Part shown: one piece after another, positions 24,127 to 32,603 of the stretch
Position numbering within the stretch: position 1 is the first letter of the stretch
Layout of the letters: each line of letters opens with the position of its first letter
From: an uncultured Lachnospiraceae bacterium
GTDB taxonomy: Bacteria; Bacillota; Clostridia; Lachnospirales; Lachnospiraceae
NCBI GenBank assembly: GCA_902781215.1
Contig: CACZIO010000022.1
Coordinates: forward strand, 1 to 43,143
Length of the DNA stretch: 43,143 nt
Direction of reading: 5' to 3'
Translations under genes and position numbers: made by a program
Notes under the pieces: model-generated
What the model saw: the letters and a program-made list of their open reading frames with translations, nothing else
What the model was told of the DNA's origin: nothing
The model's database searches: none

Positions 24127-25869
24127 ATGAAGGCATTCAATCTTTATACACTTACAAGAGTCAGGGACAGTGTGAATTTTTCCATGCTGGCGCAGGCTCT
24201 GTCCGGGCGCACCTGGCACAAGGCCTTCAGCGCCCATGAGACGGCGTCCCTGTGTGCGCTTGTGGATGGGCTGGTTCCACTGCTGTCTGAAAAAGGAGAG
24301 GAATGGGTCCGGTTTCTGGACGGCTTCTATTTTTCATATACCATCGAGCATATCAGCAAGGAATTTGACCTGCTCAAGCTCTCGGCAGATGCCGACTGCG
24401 TGCTGAACATCGAACTCAAGAGCGAATCGATCGAGGAGGACAGGATCCGGAAGCAGCTGGAGCAGAATCGCTATTATCTGTCCCACATCGCCAGGACGAT
24501 CCTGTCCTATACCTATGTCATGGAGACGGATACCCTGTACTTCCTCAATGACCACGGATACCTCGGAGTCAGTTCATTTGAAGACCTGGTCAGCGCCCTG
24601 CAGCGGCCGGTCCTGCAAACCTTCGTGGAGGAGAATATCCAGGAGTGGTTCCGCGCCCAGGACTACCTGATCTCTCCGGTGGCCAATCCGGAAAAGCTTC
24701 TGACAGGGAGGTATTTCCTGACCAACCAGCAGGCGGATTTCCGCCGGCAGATCCTGGAGCTTTTGACCGGTGACGGGCAGACGGCTGATTATCCGGCCTA
24801 TACGGGTGACAACGACATTAAACCCAAACAAGAGGGAAAAGAAAAGTCAGCCGATGATCCGTCCTGTGCGGATGACAGCGATACGAAACCCGGGCAGGAG
24901 GAGAAGGAGCCGGAAAATGGCGGACCTGCTGTGACACCGGTCATCTCACTGACGGGCAGCGCTGGTACGGGCAAGACGCTCCTGCTCTTTGATCTGGCGA
25001 TCGCCCTGTCGAAAAAGAAAAAGGTCCTCTTCCTGCACGGCGGACCCCTGCGGGAGGGTCACAGGATCATCGATCAGAGACTGCACAAGGTGACGGTCCT
25101 CTCGGGAACAGAATCTGCGGACACGATGCCGGAAGTATCGGCAGGAACGGAATATTCATCCGCACAGGCCGCAAGGGCTCCACAGACATGCAAGGCCATC
25201 AAAAAGGGAACTTCACCGGAATGTGACTTCCTTCAGGAAAAATACATCCGGGAATTTCAATATATCCTGGTGGATGAGGCCAACCGCTTCGTGTCCGGAA
25301 CCCTGGAAAAGCTCCTGATCCGGAGTGCGGAATTCGGGATCCCCTGTATTTTTTCCTATGATCCGCACAGCATCCTGGGCCAGATCCCGCCCATGGAGGA
25401 TGCGGAGGCGGTCATCGCAAGGCATGAGACCCTGCGCCTGGAATTGTCCGGCAACATCCGGATCAATCGTCCGATCTTTTCCTTCCTTCGGACACTTTTC
25501 CATCAGAAGGACCGGGCCGGCCATGTCAATTATGACTGTATCGATGTCCTCTACGCCGGAAACCGCAGGGAGGAGAAGCTCCTGACGGACTATTATCTGA
25601 AAAAAGGGTACATCCTGCTGAACGGATCCCGCGGGCGCGGTATTCTGCGGTCCGAGGACCTTATCAGCCGTGAGTACGACCGCGTCCTGATGGTCCTGGA
25701 TCACCGCTTTTACTATGATGAATCGCTCCATCTCTGCGCGGACGGGACGCGGGGCGCCGCCATTGCCCCTCTCTACGAGGGACTGTCGCGGGCCAGGGAG
25801 AAGCTGTGCCTCCTGGTCGTAGACAATCCGGAGCTCTTCTCGCAGATCCTCGCGATCCGTGAATTGTAA
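24127..25869 (+). CDS. PD-(D/E)XK-like / P-loop ATPase fusion (DUF2075-like)
   Basis: A 580-residue protein I can only assign by parts. The N-terminal third has DCVLNIELKSES (D90, E96, K98), spaced like the D...ExK core of PD-(D/E)XK nucleases, followed by a helix with QLEQN. The C-terminal half is a superfamily-1-helicase-like ATPase: Walker A GSAGTGKT (277-284), Walker B ILVDEAN (D383-E384), and a late GLSRAREKL segment like helicase motif VI. Between them lie low-complexity acidic linkers (about residues 220-265). Start: ATG 24127 or GTG 24121; the ribosome binding site is weak. The layout recalls NERD/DUF2075-type DNA-handling or defence proteins, but no partner genes adjoin it, so its role is open. 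Confidence 0.75.
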   Translation: MKAFNLYTLTRVRDSVNFSMLAQALSGRTWHKAFSAHETASLCALVDGLVPLLSEKGEEWVRFLDGFYFSYTIEHISKEFDLLKLSADADCVLNIELKSESIEEDRIRKQLEQNRYYLSHIARTILSYTYVMETDTLYFLNDHGYLGVSSFEDLVSALQRPVLQTFVEENIQEWFRAQDYLISPVANPEKLLTGRYFLTNQQADFRRQILELLTGDGQTADYPAYTGDNDIKPKQEGKEKSADDPSCADDSDTKPGQEEKEPENGGPAVTPVISLTGSAGTGKTLLLFDLAIALSKKKKVLFLHGGPLREGHRIIDQRLHKVTVLSGTESADTMPEVSAGTEYSSAQAARAPQTCKAIKKGTSPECDFLQEKYIREFQYILVDEANRFVSGTLEKLLIRSAEFGIPCIFSYDPHSILGQIPPMEDAEAVIARHETLRLELSGNIRINRPIFSFLRTLFHQKDRAGHVNYDCIDVLYAGNRREEKLLTDYYLKKGYILLNGSRGRGILRSEDLISREYDRVLMVLDHRFYYDESLHLCADGTRGAAIAPLYEGLSRAREKLCLLVVDNPELFSQILAIREL

Positions 25870-26015
25870 GGCGGATGAAGACCGGGACTGCAATGGACTT
25901 CTATTATGCAGGACCTGCAGGAAAATAATCGATCGGAAACAGCCTGAGCGCTCCATTTGCCGGAGCACTTACAGCGGTCAGGCGACATAATCAGGGGAAG
26001 ATAAGGGAAAGCAGT

Positions 26016-27662
26016 ATGACAAAGGATCCTTCGGTAAAAACACGCATTCCTCATTTGAATAAAGTCCGCAGAGCCGGGGGGTCCGGTAAAACCGGAAAAG
26101 GTGAAAAGCCTGTCCGTGATCCCGCCGCAGAAGCGCGGGCACTGGAATATGCACATAAGCTCTCCCGCATGGTTCAATATGATACGACCTCCTACCCCTA
26201 TTCGGATGAACATCCGCAGGCGGTCCAGCACGCCAGGTATCTGCAGTATCATAAGATCCTGGAGGACCTTTTTCCGCTTGTCCACAAGTATCTGGAGAAG
26301 ACGGAGATAGACGGAAGCCTTCTCTATTATTGGAAGGGGGCTTCCTCCGACAGACCGATCGTGCTGATGGGGCACCAGGATGTAGTGCCCGTCGCCGGGG
26401 CCTCCTGGGGCAGCAGGGAAAATGCGGCAACTGCAGCACCGGGCACGGGCAGCTCCGGTCGGGAGGAAGAATCCGCAGCACCGGGCACGGACAGCCCCGG
26501 TCAGAAGGAAGAATCCGCAGCACCGGGCACGGGCAGTCCCGGTCAGGGGGACCCGGTCTCCGCGGAACCCGCCTCTGCCTGGGAGCATCCCCCTTTTTCC
26601 GGGGAGATCGCGGACGGCAAGGTCTGGGGCCGGGGGGCTGTGGACACCAAGTGCTCCTGCATGGCCATCTTTCAGGCCATGGAGGAACTGTTAGCCGGGG
26701 ACGCGTCCTTCCAGCCGCCGCAGGATATCTATTTTTCCACTTCCTGTACCGAGGAGTGGGGCGGGCCCGGCTGCCCAGCCATCATTGAGGAGCTCAGGCG
26801 CCGCGGGGTAAAGCCCTGGATGGTCTGCGACGAGGGCGGCGGGATCTACCCGGATCCCATGCCCGGTGTCCGCGCGCCGTTCGCCATGATCGGCGTGGGA
26901 GAGAAGGGCCGCGCCAATGTGCGCTTTATCGCCCGCGGGACGGGCGGCCATGCCAGTACACCGAAACGGAATACACCCATTGCCAGGATCGCGGCCTTTG
27001 TCAGCCACGTCGAGCGCCACAGCCCCTTCCGCAGCCGGATGCAGGCTGAGACCCGCGCCATGCTGGAGTCTGTCGCGCCGGAGGCGGTCCTGCCCTTCCG
27101 TCTGGCCCTGCAGAACCTCTGGCTCTTCAGAAAACCCATCGAGATGGTCACGCCGAAGGTCAGCGGGCAGGCAGCTGCCATGCTGGAGACGACCATCACC
27201 TTTACCATGATCTCCGGCGGGGATGCCTTTAATGTCTTTCCCCAGGAGGCGTCCGTGGGCGCCAACCTCCGCTTTGTCCACCACGAGGACATGGAGGAGA
27301 GCCTGGCTGTCATCCGCAAAACAGCGGACAGGTTCGGCCTGGAGACCGAGGTCGTGCACGCCGCGCCCTGCACCAGAATGGTTGATATCTACGGGGATGC
27401 CTATCGATATGTGGTGGAGACCGTGCATAAGACCTTCCCGGGTCTCCGCACGAGCCCTTATGTCCTGACGGCCGCGACAGATGCCGCTTTCTACGATGAG
27501 ATCTGCGACAACTGCATCCGCTTTGCACCCATCGTCTACGGACCGGCAGAAAAGAAGGGCATTCACGGGACCAATGAGGCCTTGCCCTATGACTGTCTGC
27601 CCGGCGCAGTGGACTTTTACAAAAATCTGATCACAGACGCCATGGATCTTGCATCTCACTGA
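26016..27662 (+). CDS. M20 family dipeptidase with repeat insertion
   Basis: Zinc metallopeptidase of the M20 (carboxypeptidase/dipeptidase) family, likely cytosolic. The metal ligands are seen in VLMGHQDVVPV (H120, D122), WGRGAVDTK (D210) and CTEEWGG (E-E pair), and a dimerisation domain follows. The 548-residue length exceeds the usual 460-490 because about 55 low-complexity residues are inserted between the first two metal motifs, encoded by three 42-base tandem units. The ATG is preceded by AAGGGAAAG. Substrate (dipeptide or acylamino acid) cannot be told. Confidence 0.9.
   Translation: MTKDPSVKTRIPHLNKVRRAGGSGKTGKGEKPVRDPAAEARALEYAHKLSRMVQYDTTSYPYSDEHPQAVQHARYLQYHKILEDLFPLVHKYLEKTEIDGSLLYYWKGASSDRPIVLMGHQDVVPVAGASWGSRENAATAAPGTGSSGREEESAAPGTDSPGQKEESAAPGTGSPGQGDPVSAEPASAWEHPPFSGEIADGKVWGRGAVDTKCSCMAIFQAMEELLAGDASFQPPQDIYFSTSCTEEWGGPGCPAIIEELRRRGVKPWMVCDEGGGIYPDPMPGVRAPFAMIGVGEKGRANVRFIARGTGGHASTPKRNTPIARIAAFVSHVERHSPFRSRMQAETRAMLESVAPEAVLPFRLALQNLWLFRKPIEMVTPKVSGQAAAMLETTITFTMISGGDAFNVFPQEASVGANLRFVHHEDMEESLAVIRKTADRFGLETEVVHAAPCTRMVDIYGDAYRYVVETVHKTFPGLRTSPYVLTAATDAAFYDEICDNCIRFAPIVYGPAEKKGIHGTNEALPYDCLPGAVDFYKNLITDAMDLASH
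26433..26558 (+). repeat. Three 42-base in-frame tandem repeats in the M20 gene
   Basis: Units begin GCAGCACCGGGCACGG at 26433, 26475 and 26517, an exact 42-base (14-codon) period, encoding AAPGT(G/D)S(S/P)G(R/Q)-EES-like units. The repeats fall between two metal-ligand motifs of the enzyme. Confidence 0.9.
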
Positions 27663-27744
27663 CTGACAGGCGTACATACGGGACGGATGACGAAACGTTC
27701 TTCATTCAGGCATATACAGCTACTGGTAACACTGGAGGCAGCAA

Positions 27745-29424
27745 TTGAACCGTAAAAATGAGAAAAGCAAATTCCGGATCTGGCAGGCATGGGCAGCTGT
27801 CATCGCCATTCTGCTCGTAACAGAACTGATCGCTGCCGGTATCGAACACGCCGGGCTGATCAAAGGACAGGGGCAGGCGGCAGACACGGGCCTGACCGTG
27901 CAGGCCGCAGAGGAGACCCCGCAGGCAAAGGACACGGAGAGTGGACAGCCGCGGGCAGATTCGGAAGATCCTCAGAGACAGGCCGCGCAGGATCCTCCGC
28001 AGGCAGAGGGCGGGAAGGATGCCCCGCAGACGAAGACAGACCGGAAAGATTCAGAGGAACAGGCCGCACGGGGATCTACGCAGTCGACGGCAAAGAATGA
28101 ATCAGCGCAGTCTCAGGGCGTGCAGGAATCGCAGAAATCTGTGGAGGAGGAATCCGGCAGCCGGACGTCAGCTGCGGCAAGCCTCTCCCACGAGGGCTAT
28201 ACCCTGAACAAGGTCGTCATCCTGAGCCGTCACAACATTCGGTCCCCGCTCAGCGGGTCGGGATCCACCCTGCAGACCATGACGCCCCACGAATGGCACG
28301 CGTGGTCCTCCAGTCCGTCCGAGCTGTCTCTCCGGGGCGGTGTTCTGGAGACGGAGATGGGACAGTACTTCCGCAAATGGTTCGAGGCGGAGGGGTTCTT
28401 CCCCGAGAATTATCATCCCGGAGAGGAGGAAGTCCGGATCTATGCGAATTCCAAGCAGAGGACGATGGCTACTGCCAAATATTTTACGGCGGGACTCCTC
28501 CCGACAGCGGACACCTGGACCGAGACCCAGGTCGAATATGATCAGATGGACCCGGTTTTCACACCGCAGTTTGTCTTTATGAATGATGCCTATGCCAAGG
28601 CCGTCACCGACCAGGTCCTCACCCTGTATTCGGAGAAACTTGCAGGTCTTTCGGACAATTGCGACCTGCTTGCCAGGGTGCTGGACCTCGAGGATTCCGA
28701 GGCCTTCCGAAGCGGGGAAGTTCCCGGATTCCGGACAGATGATACAGCCCTGGAGCTCAAGGCGGATGCGGAGCCAAGGATGACCAGTTCGCTGAAAAAT
28801 GCCTGCTCCGCCAGTGACGCACTGGTTCTGCAGTATTATGAAGAACCCGATCTGGACAAGGCTTCCTTCGGAGAGGGGCTGAATCATGAGGAGTGGGAGA
28901 AGATCAGCGAGATCAAGGATGTCTATATAGATACCCTGTTTACAGCGCCGCTGGCTGCCCCGCACCTCGCCAATCCCCTGCTGGAGGAGATCCAGAGCGA
29001 GCTTGAAGATCCGGGCCGGCGCTTCACCTTCCTGTGCGGACATGACTCCAACATTGCGAGTGTGACCGCGGCGCTGGGCGTTGAGGACTATCAGCTGCCC
29101 GATGCTATTGAGAAGCGGACACCCATCGGCTGCAAGATCGTGTTCTCCGAGTGGCGGGACATGGATGATTCCTCCTGGATGTCTGTCGACCTGGTCTATC
29201 AGACCGACGAACAGCTGCGGGAATGCCCGCTTCTGGACCTCGAAAATCCTCCCGCTGTCTATCCCCTGACTCTGGAGGGACTGGAGCGCAATGCGGATGG
29301 TCTCTATGGCACGGACGCCGTCATGGAGCGGCTGTATGACGCGATCGGTGAATTTGACCGGATCATGCAGGAATATGCCCCCGATGTGTGGCAGCAGCTG
29401 GAGCTGGAGGATGAGGCCGCCTGA
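27745..29424 (+). CDS. Histidine-type acid phosphatase (branch 2), exported
   Basis: A 559-residue protein with an N-terminal signal-anchor (basic start, hydrophobic AWAAVIAILLVTELIAAGI) followed by about 100 residues of Gln/Glu/Ala/Pro-rich linker. The catalytic domain has the RHNIRSP motif (R162, H163, R166) and the HDSN motif (H433-D434) of branch-2 histidine phosphatases, which include glucose-1-phosphatase and phytase-like enzymes. It should act outside the cell on phosphate esters. The start is a TTG at 27745, chosen because GGAGG lies 6 bases upstream. It ends before a clean terminator. Confidence 0.9.
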   Translation: MNRKNEKSKFRIWQAWAAVIAILLVTELIAAGIEHAGLIKGQGQAADTGLTVQAAEETPQAKDTESGQPRADSEDPQRQAAQDPPQAEGGKDAPQTKTDRKDSEEQAARGSTQSTAKNESAQSQGVQESQKSVEEESGSRTSAAASLSHEGYTLNKVVILSRHNIRSPLSGSGSTLQTMTPHEWHAWSSSPSELSLRGGVLETEMGQYFRKWFEAEGFFPENYHPGEEEVRIYANSKQRTMATAKYFTAGLLPTADTWTETQVEYDQMDPVFTPQFVFMNDAYAKAVTDQVLTLYSEKLAGLSDNCDLLARVLDLEDSEAFRSGEVPGFRTDDTALELKADAEPRMTSSLKNACSASDALVLQYYEEPDLDKASFGEGLNHEEWEKISEIKDVYIDTLFTAPLAAPHLANPLLEEIQSELEDPGRRFTFLCGHDSNIASVTAALGVEDYQLPDAIEKRTPIGCKIVFSEWRDMDDSSWMSVDLVYQTDEQLRECPLLDLENPPAVYPLTLEGLERNADGLYGTDAVMERLYDAIGEFDRIMQEYAPDVWQQLELEDEAA

Positions 29425-29560
29425 GTTCCGCTCTTGTATTCTTACCGCAGATATGATACAGTTGCAAAGCTGACCGGGCCATATCTCTGTAGAGCCCCGG
29501 AGCAATGCTGGTCGTGGACCCACCCAGGATAAAAAACAGGCAGATACAAAAACTATGTCT

Positions 29561-29587
29561 AATGCCGCAGGTTCCTGCGGCATTTTT
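29561..29587 (+). terminator. Intrinsic terminator after the acid phosphatase
   Basis: AATGCCGCAGG pairs perfectly with CCTGCGGCATT over a two-base loop, followed by TTTTC. Confidence 0.88.
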
Positions 29588-29592
29588 CTATT

Positions 29593-29772
29593 TAAAGAGT
29601 TCCCGCCGGCATGAATACTGTCTGACATGTAAAAAAAGAGGTCCGGCGGGATGATTGTGATCCGGCATGAAAAAGAAGAGGACCCGGCGGGATCGAAACT
29701 GACCTGTGAACAAATGGAACCCGCCTGTACATATTACTGATTGGCACGGAAAAAGACGAAGACGAACAAAAA
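29593..29772. repeat. Spacer with direct and inverted CCGGCGGG repeats
   Basis: No gene. The stretch CATG-A-run-GAGG(T/A)C(C)CGGCGGGAT is present at about 29626-29660 and again at about 29666-29702. CCCGCCGG at about 29602 is the inverse of these. The nucleoside hydrolase that follows has only a weak ribosome binding site. Confidence 0.5.
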
Positions 29773-30768
29773 ATGAGAAAAAAAGTAATCATCGACTGTG
29801 ATCCGGGAATCGATGACAGCCTGGCTTTGATGCTGGCCCTGTCGATGGATGAACTGGATCTGCTCGGAATCGTAGTCACCGCCGGCAATTCGCCCGTTGA
29901 AATGGGCATGGGCAATGCCGGAAAGGTGCTGCGCTTTATGAATCGCCTGGACATTCCGGTCTTCCGGGGGGCGGAAAGACCCTTGAAGAGACCTTTTGTC
30001 AATGCCCTCGACACACACGGTCCGGACGGTCTGGGCGGAAGCTTTCTGCCGGAGGTCCCGGAATCGGAATTCGTCCGGCAGGAGAAGGATGCCGTTACTT
30101 TTTACAGGGAGATCCTGTGCGGGCAGCGGCCTGACACGGTGAGCGTCATCTCACTGGGGCCCATGACGACCCTGGCCCGCCTGATCGAGCAGGATCCCGA
30201 AGCCTTCGGTAAGATACGGGAGATCGTCTCCATGGGCGGCTGCTTCCGAAGCCATGGCAACTGCACCCCGGTCTCGGAGTACAACTACTGGTGCGATCCG
30301 GATGCCGCGGCAGCGGTCTACCGGGAGACAGACAGGATCGGGAAGATGATCCACATGGTCGGACTCGATGTCACAAGACGGATCGTCCTGACACCGGATC
30401 TTCTGACCTATATGAAGCGCCTGGATCCGGAGATCGGCGGATTTGTCGAGAAGATCACGGATTTTTACATGGAATTCCACTGGGAGTGGGAGCACCTGAT
30501 CGGCTGTGTCATCAACGATCCGCTGGCGGTCGCCTATTTTGTTGACAGAGCTCTCTGCTCCGGTTTTGAATCCTATGTACAGATCGAGACAGAGGGAGAC
30601 CTGGCGCGGGGCCAGAGCGTCGTGGACAGTATGGATTTCTACCGGCATGCTCCGAATGCCATCGTGCTGACAGAAGTAGATACGGAGGGCTTCTTCCGTA
30701 TGTTTTTGACGAAACTTCTGCGGCTCCGGGAGACGCCGGATCTTCTGGCGGACCTTTGCAGGCGGTGA
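29773..30768 (+). CDS. Nucleoside hydrolase (IunH family)
   Basis: Cleaves ribonucleosides to base and ribose. The 331-residue protein starts MRKKVIIDCDPGIDDSLAL, whose DCDPGIDD calcium-binding motif (D8, D10, D14, D15) defines the family. A further family block is SLGPMTTLARLIEQDP, and a late INDPLAV stretch contains the remaining calcium-binding aspartate. Specificity (purine versus pyrimidine) is not decidable. The next gene, an ECF transporter S component, begins 122 bases later and could supply its substrate. Confidence 0.93.
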   Translation: MRKKVIIDCDPGIDDSLALMLALSMDELDLLGIVVTAGNSPVEMGMGNAGKVLRFMNRLDIPVFRGAERPLKRPFVNALDTHGPDGLGGSFLPEVPESEFVRQEKDAVTFYREILCGQRPDTVSVISLGPMTTLARLIEQDPEAFGKIREIVSMGGCFRSHGNCTPVSEYNYWCDPDAAAAVYRETDRIGKMIHMVGLDVTRRIVLTPDLLTYMKRLDPEIGGFVEKITDFYMEFHWEWEHLIGCVINDPLAVAYFVDRALCSGFESYVQIETEGDLARGQSVVDSMDFYRHAPNAIVLTEVDTEGFFRMFLTKLLRLRETPDLLADLCRR

Positions 30769-30890
30769 CTGCCCGGCTGTATATATATTCTTGCAAAATC
30801 ATTTGCAAAACCATTTGTGGAAACCATTTGGGAAAAACATGTTTAAGCGAAAAAGCGCCTGGATGAATACGTGCTTTGGAGGACAGGAAA

Positions 30891-31484
30891 ATGAATGGAA
30901 ACAATCAGGAGAGACAGGGCATGAATCAGAACGTGCAGGAATCCGGCATATCGGCCAAAAAGCTCAGCATTATTGCACTGGCCATTGCCCTGAACGTCGT
31001 GGGGGGACAGATTGCCCTGCTCCTGCACCTGCCGGTCTATCTGGACAGTATCGGGACGATCCTGATCGCGGTGATCTACGGGCCTTTTTACGGGATCCTG
31101 CCTCCGCTCCTGTACGGAATGGTGATGGGCTTTACGCTTGATATCTACTCACTGTATTTCATGCCGGTCGGGATCATTCTCGGCCTCACGACCGGTATTG
31201 TTTCGCGCGCTCTCAATCTGCGGGGCAGGTTGATCGTTCCGGGTGCCCTGATCATCACCATCCCGGGGACCATCACCAGCGCCCTGATCACGGCCCTTCT
31301 GTTCGGAGGCATCACTTCCTCCGGCTCCACCGTGATCGTCCAGATCCTCAACAAGGCAGGAATGGGGCTGACCGCCAGCGTCTTTGTCGTGCAGATCCTG
31401 ACGGACTATCTTGACCGCCTGATCTCTCTGGCCCTGGTGGCAGCGCTCCTGAGGGCGATCCCCGCCCGGCTCTACAAAGAGTGA
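30891..31484 (+). CDS. ECF transporter S component
   Basis: Integral membrane substrate-binding subunit of an energy-coupling-factor importer that would use a shared EcfAAT module encoded elsewhere. The 197-residue protein has about six hydrophobic helices after a polar start, and begins KKLSIIALAIALNVVGGQIALLLHLPVYLDSIGTILIAVIYGP in three parts typical of S components. Its substrate is not given by the sequence; the neighbouring nucleoside hydrolase suggests a nucleoside or base. The ATG at 30891 follows GGAGG by 8 bases. The stop codon lies inside the first arm of a hairpin array. Confidence 0.8.
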   Translation: MNGNNQERQGMNQNVQESGISAKKLSIIALAIALNVVGGQIALLLHLPVYLDSIGTILIAVIYGPFYGILPPLLYGMVMGFTLDIYSLYFMPVGIILGLTTGIVSRALNLRGRLIVPGALIITIPGTITSALITALLFGGITSSGSTVIVQILNKAGMGLTASVFVVQILTDYLDRLISLALVAALLRAIPARLYKE

Positions 31485-31700
31485 AAAAAACGCTCGATAG
31501 CGTTTTTTCACTCTTAGAGCTTTGTGCCGCGAGACGGCCCAAAGCTCTGCAGATCCTTCAGAGAAATCGCCTTCGCGAATTTCTCTTCAGGCTGCCGCTC
31601 TTACGAGCGGCATGGTCGGAAAGAGTGAAAAATCTTGTCGATACAAGATTTTTCACTCCGGTGCCTGTGCTGCGGACCCCGGACCGGACAGACATGCAGA
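31479..31700. repeat. Intergenic multi-hairpin array, locus 3
   Basis: Five hairpins follow in a row. (1) AGAGTGAAAAAA(A)CGCT-CGAT-AGCGTTTTTTCACTCT, 31479-31514, which includes the stop of the ECF gene. (2) AGAGCTTTG...CAAAGCTCT at 31517-31548. (3) GAGAAATCGC-CTTC-GCGAATTTCTC, 31561-31585. (4) GCCGCTC-TTAC-GAGCGGC, about 31593-31610. (5) AGTGAAAAATCTTGT-CGAT-ACAAGATTTTTCACT, 31624-31657. Hairpins 1 and 5 share the CGAT loop and the AGTGAAAAA foot but differ in the middle of the stem, where pairing is kept. Hairpin 3 with its flanks (GATCC-TTCA, CTTCAGG) equals the fourth module of locus 2. The tail CCGGTGCCTGTG matches locus 4. Confidence 0.85.
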
Positions 31701-31730
31701 GTATTTTGAAGAGGAGGTCATTGCAGGGGT

Positions 31731-32408
31731 ATGAAGGTTGTCATCACCGGAACATCGCGCGGGATCGGCCGCGCCTGTGCGCTCCGCTACCTGGAGGAAG
31801 GGCACGAGGTCATCGGCATCGATCTCATGCCGGCCACGATCGCACAGGCAAAAGGATCGGCCGCTTCTGATACGCCATATGCGAACTACAAACATTATAT
31901 CGCCGATATCACCGGAGAGCTGCCGGAAATTGATGGCGTGGAGATCCTGGTCAACAATGCCGGTGTTCAGGAGGGGGGCGATGAGATCAGGGTCAATCTC
32001 GAGGGGACCATTGCAGTGACGGAAAAATACGGTCTGACGCCGTCCATCCGGTCCATTGTTTTCATGGCTTCCTCCAGCGCCTCCAACGGAGCCGAATTTC
32101 CCCGCTATGCAGCCAGCAAGGGCGGCGTCGTCGCCTATATGAAGAATGTGGCGCTCCGCGTCGCCCAGTACGGCGCGACCTGCAACAGCATTTCCGCGGG
32201 CGGCGTCCGGACAGAGCTCAACCGGCATATCCTGGAATCTCCAGACCTCATGGAACAGTGTCTCGACGAGACCCTTCTCCACCGCTGGGCGGAGCCGGAG
32301 GAAATCGCGGACCTGTGCTGGTTTCTGACCTGCGTGAACCGCAGCATGACCGGCCAGGACCTGCTTATCGACAACGGCGAGCAGCTGCGGTCCAATTTCA
32401 TCTGGTAG
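31731..32408 (+). CDS. Short-chain dehydrogenase/reductase
   Basis: NAD(P)-dependent oxidoreductase of the classical SDR family. In the 225-residue chain TGTSRGIG (residues 6-13) binds the cofactor, NNAG stabilises the core, and SS...RYAASKGG gives the catalytic Ser, Tyr and Lys (YxxxK). A 3-oxoacyl-ACP reductase-like role is possible, but many substrates fit. GAGGAGG lies upstream of the ATG. It follows hairpin array 3 and ends at its own terminator; no cofactor preference is evident. Confidence 0.88.
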   Translation: MKVVITGTSRGIGRACALRYLEEGHEVIGIDLMPATIAQAKGSAASDTPYANYKHYIADITGELPEIDGVEILVNNAGVQEGGDEIRVNLEGTIAVTEKYGLTPSIRSIVFMASSSASNGAEFPRYAASKGGVVAYMKNVALRVAQYGATCNSISAGGVRTELNRHILESPDLMEQCLDETLLHRWAEPEEIADLCWFLTCVNRSMTGQDLLIDNGEQLRSNFIW

Positions 32409-32421
32409 GATATAATCGATC

Positions 32422-32467
32422 ACTCCCGTAAGCATGGGCTCTGCGCGGCCGTGCGGCGGGAGTTTTT
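32422..32467 (+). terminator. Intrinsic terminator after the SDR gene
   Basis: ACTCCCG and CGGGAGT pair around a long loop that contains further pairing (GCATGG/CCGTGC), followed by TTTTT. Confidence 0.75.
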
Positions 32468-32549
32468 GCAAGATAATGTAGTATCAGGAAATAAACAGAA
32501 CACATTTCTCCATATTGGAACAGGCGGTATCGATATTATCATTAGCAGA

Positions 32550-32570
32550 CAGAACATTTTTTATGTTCTG
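32550..32570 (+). promoter_or_regulatory. Inverted repeat upstream of the GH4 gene
   Basis: CAGAACAT-TTTTT-ATGTTCTG forms an 8-bp hairpin ending 33 bases before the start codon. Its position and AT-rich loop suggest an operator or leader hairpin. The adjacent AT-rich bases may include the promoter, but I cannot place both boxes. Confidence 0.4.
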
Positions 32571-32603
32571 AAAATCTGGTGAAAATAGAAATGGAGGAAG
32601 AAA

